A DNA stretch of 25,485 nucleotides from a virus. The stretch is from the IMG/VR virus record IMGVR_UViG_3300008113_000554, positions 1 through 25,485 of that record, one strand, 5' to 3'. A program made the position numbers and the translations under genes. Below are positions 23,241-25,485 of the stretch, piece by piece. How positions within the stretch are numbered: position 1 is the first letter of the stretch; each line of letters starts with the position of its first letter. The notes under the pieces are model-generated. The model did no database searches. It was not told the origin of the DNA and saw nothing but the letters and a program-made list of their open reading frames with translations.

Positions 23241-24591
23241 AATATTCTTTTGCTTTTAATTCTATATACTCATCACTATAAAATCTACCACCATCTTGTT
23301 TTTGTTGAGATTTCATTATTTTTATAAACTCGCTTTTTGCCATAGGCTCGTCTCTATTGTCTTCAGTGTTTATGTCTTCGCCTACTGGCACTAGATTAGC
23401 TGGCTTGTATATGGCATCACCACCGCTTATTGCTTCATAACCAATCATTGCTCTAATTTCGTTATCACTTAATACACCAGTTTGGCTGGCTATCTTTGCA
23501 TTTTCAAACTTTCTTGTTTCAAGAGCCTCAATTGCCGATTCATCAAAAGAATATTCTAGCTCTTCGGTTCCAGCATATCTTGTAAGTAATTTTGCAGATA
23601 AAAATTTTAATAATCTTTTAAGGACTGGTATTACAGCATTATCATAATAAGCATATTTAGAAGCATCCATATTAGAAAATGTCATACTCTCGGAGCTAAT
23701 CATTGGCAACGGTATTTTTAAAGCATTATAAATCGCCTCCATTACCGATTGTTTGAGTTTTGGAAAGTCCATATCTTTTATTGATAACGATAATTGCTTC
23801 CAGTCAAAATCACCGCCTAAAAAAGCCATTTCACCAGCATTTCGTGAGCCCGATAATTTTTCTTTCATTAAATCTTTTATTCTATCAATCTGCTCAGGTT
23901 GTAATTCGTTTGTGCCTTTATGGGTTAATATTCCGCTTGGTCTAGCTCCATTTTTAATTAAAGAATAGTTGTGAATTGATGCAGTTACAAATTGTGCTAT
24001 TTCTAATTGACAGCCAACAAAAGCACTGCAACCAACTAAATTTGTTGATGAGAATTTAGGGTTAAAACTTCGCAAGTGTATTAGTTCATTTCGCTTTGTG
24101 TCAATAAACCTTTTTTTTGCATCTCTTGTGTATGTTGTAGAGTTAACAGCAGTTGACACTGTATATTCGCCCATATAACCATCATTACCAGCTAAAATTG
24201 TTATATCTGTTGGTTTTATAGTGTTTATCTCAATTGGCTGTGTTTCGCCTATTATGTTAATATAAGCATTGCCAGTTAGTAAATAATAACTTGCAATCTC
24301 TTTAATAAATAATTGGGGGTCAGTAAAGGGGTTAGGGTTTTTAAGAATATCAAGGGCTTTATGTTTGTAAATTAAGTCGCCAGTTTTTTTATTCTTTAAA
24401 ACAATATCAATTGAGCTTATCGAATCAGTTATTAGATTGGTTGCGGTAAATACAGGGCAAGCATCATAAAAATAATTAATAAAGGCACTAGCACTATTAT
24501 TGGAACTATATTCTTGATTAAGAAAGTTAAATGCAAACCAGTCTTGCATTCGATAGCTTTTTTTCTCTTGTTTTTTTTTAAAGAATAACAT
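23230..24591 (-). CDS. Portal protein (HK97 gp3-like)
   Basis: A 453-residue portal protein, the dodecameric ring at the packaging vertex. Landmarks are the N-terminal PVFTATNLITDSISSIDIVLKN helix-strand, DILKNPNPFTDPQLFIKEIASYYLLTGNAYI (the 'NP.....p.eF......llltGNay' hallmark), NELIHLRSFNP, PSGILTHKG, AGEMAFLGGDFDWKQLSLSIKDMDF, and KIPLPMI in the stem/wing region. Its C-terminus is followed by an 11-base overlap with the minor head gene. It lies 68 bases downstream of the terminase gene, the only sizeable gap in this part of the operon. Confidence 0.92.
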   Translation of the reverse strand: MLFFKKKQEKKSYRMQDWFAFNFLNQEYSSNNSASAFINYFYDACPVFTATNLITDSISSIDIVLKNKKTGDLIYKHKALDILKNPNPFTDPQLFIKEIASYYLLTGNAYINIIGETQPIEINTIKPTDITILAGNDGYMGEYTVSTAVNSTTYTRDAKKRFIDTKRNELIHLRSFNPKFSSTNLVGCSAFVGCQLEIAQFVTASIHNYSLIKNGARPSGILTHKGTNELQPEQIDRIKDLMKEKLSGSRNAGEMAFLGGDFDWKQLSLSIKDMDFPKLKQSVMEAIYNALKIPLPMISSESMTFSNMDASKYAYYDNAVIPVLKRLLKFLSAKLLTRYAGTEELEYSFDESAIEALETRKFENAKIASQTGVLSDNEIRAMIGYEAISGGDAIYKPANLVPVGEDINTEDNRDEPMAKSEFIKIMKSQQKQDGGRFYSDEYIELKAKEYYGN

Positions 24592-24620
24592 TTTGATAAA
24601 ATATTTTTTTAAATAAAAAT

Positions 24621-24656
24621 TAGTTTTTTTTTATAAAAAGTCATTAAAAAAAACTA
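24621..24656. repeat. AT-only inverted repeat between terminase and portal genes
   Basis: TAGTTTTTTTT (24621-24631) and AAAAAAAACTA (24646-24656) are perfect 11-base inverted repeats around a 14-base loop. The right arm forms part of leader copy C. With only one G-C pair it would be a weak RNA hairpin, so it is more likely a protein-binding site or a chance product of A/T runs than a terminator. Confidence 0.4.
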
Positions 24657-24658
24657 TG
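24642..24658 (+). repeat. 17-nt leader repeat, copy C, without a full gene
   Basis: This copy is identical to copy A over 17 bases, and the match continues four bases past the ATG. The reading frame that follows has only nine codons (MIKRHKTLF, stop at 24683-24685) and lies opposite the 3' end of the terminase gene. It may be the remnant of a displaced plus-strand gene or a regulatory site used without translation. Confidence 0.7.
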
Positions 24659-24659
24659 A

Positions 24660-25485
24660 TTAAAAGGCATAAAACTCTTTTTTAACAAATAATGCAATTT
24701 TACAAGCATCAATTAAAGTGTCAACAAAATCATCGTTGGCAGATTGATTAAATGATAACAACTCTTCGATTATATCGTTAAAATTTTCTATGCAATTATT
24801 TAAAATAACATTAGGATCGCTAGAATTTAAGCAAGGTATTATATTATTAGCTCGCATAACTTTATCACCATCTCTTGGCAGTGTTTGTTTAATCATTGCC
24901 TCGCTAGGCACTGGCAAACCATCCTTTCTATATTGTTGCAATAAGTAAGTTCCGTGTGCTTTATCTTCAATCCATATATAACGGAAGCCATATTGTATTT
25001 TTGGCATAATCCAAGGTCTTATCCAACTATCAATCTCTACCGAATTTATTTTTTTTCTTTTAACATCTATTAGATACAATTTTTTATTTAGAACTCCCCA
25101 GTAGCTAAAACAAGTAAAATCATTATGTTGTTTGTCTTTATAAGCCAAGTCGGCAGTTATAAAAGTGTAATCATATTTAGATGGCAAGTTATTGGTAAAT
25201 ATGAAACAATCTCTTTTAAATAGGGCACCGCTTGACAAAATAGGGCTTTGTTGGTATTGTGATAAAAACATAAACTCATTTTTTTGCAACTCTTGAAGGC
25301 GGTCTTGTGTATATTGCGAAGGTAATTGACACACTCCATCTACTACAAGGGGCATTTTAAGTAGCTCGAATTTATATTTATCTAATAAAAAGCCTGACAT
25401 GTCTTCAAGATGCAATCTTTGTTGTATATTAATAATAGGCACTTCGCTATCATTAAGCCTACTTAATAAAGTCTCTTCAAAATAT
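24660..25485 (-). CDS. Terminase large subunit, C-terminal part (cut by window edge)
   Basis: The C-terminal 274 residues of the packaging motor; the gene continues past the right edge in an open frame, so the GTG at 25442 is not the start. The visible part begins in the motor domain with FEETLLSRLNDSE and INIQQRLHLEDMSGFL, then the QYQQSP motif, and continues into the RNase H-like nuclease. The likely metal-binding acids are Asp in TFITADLAYK, the acidic pair in WIEDKAHG, and Asp in NDDFVDTLIDA. This enzyme pumps DNA into the prohead and cuts the concatemer. The ATPase Walker motifs are outside the window. The portal gene follows after 68 bases. Confidence 0.9.
   Translation of the reverse strand, partial: YFEETLLSRLNDSEVPIINIQQRLHLEDMSGFLLDKYKFELLKMPLVVDGVCQLPSQYTQDRLQELQKNEFMFLSQYQQSPILSSGALFKRDCFIFTNNLPSKYDYTFITADLAYKDKQHNDFTCFSYWGVLNKKLYLIDVKRKKINSVEIDSWIRPWIMPKIQYGFRYIWIEDKAHGTYLLQQYRKDGLPVPSEAMIKQTLPRDGDKVMRANNIIPCLNSSDPNVILNNCIENFNDIIEELLSFNQSANDDFVDTLIDACKIALFVKKEFYAF

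Noticed and set aside
24592-24659. Intrinsic terminator between terminase and portal genes
   Set aside because: The inverted repeat is almost all A/T with a 14-base loop, so the stem would be too weak compared with the clear terminator at 19010.

Overview
The window is the structural and lysis half of a tailed phage or prophage genome from an AT-rich bacterium. By eye GC is roughly one third, and coding regions favour A/T third positions. TGA, TAA and TAG all end genes (TGA in tight ATGA overlaps), so the ordinary bacterial code applies. Most genes lack a clear Shine-Dalgarno and have A-rich leaders, but the capsid accessory gene has a strong AAGGAG. The head proteins (HK97-type protease, HK97-type capsid, gp6/gp7/gp10-like connectors and the accessory protein after the capsid gene) look like those of alphaproteobacterial phages. 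An AT-rich alphaproteobacterial host is therefore a reasonable guess, but it is not proven.

Almost everything is read on the minus strand, so gene order runs from right to left. Packaging and head: terminase large subunit (cut by the right edge), portal, SPP1 gp7/Mu F-like minor head protein, prohead protease, major capsid protein, capsid accessory protein, a perfect intrinsic terminator, two small proteins, then gp6-, gp7- and gp10-like connector proteins. Contractile tail in Mu order: tail terminator-like protein, DUF2635 protein (Mu gp38-like), sheath, tube, assembly chaperone with a probable -1 frameshift product, tape measure, gp43/N-like, gp44/P-like hub, gp45-like spike, gp46, gp47/J and gp48. 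Host recognition and lysis: a tail fibre, two paralogous DUF4376 proteins, an unrecognised protein, a 1043-residue glycine-rich fibre, a holin-like protein and a permuted NlpC/P60-like protein. Genes overlap or abut by a few bases, as expected for one translationally coupled late operon. The phage combines an HK97-type head with a Mu-type myovirus tail.

Two genes break the orientation. The gp45-like baseplate spike gene sits in its normal Mu position but is on the plus strand. A 95-residue gene of unknown function lies on the plus strand between the protease and minor head genes. Each has a sigma70-like promoter, and each start codon sits in a near-identical 17-nt leader ending in ACTATG. A third copy of this leader lies on the plus strand at the 3' end of the terminase gene, where only a 9-codon reading frame follows. 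These opposite-strand units and their shared leader are the most unusual structure here. Other points of interest are the T TTT TTT frameshift site, the same beta-domain inserted in two different virion proteins, and C-terminal domains fused to the protease and minor head protein.

No tRNA, rRNA, CRISPR array, insertion sequence, integrase or attachment site was recognised. No stretch longer than about 100 bases lacks a gene.
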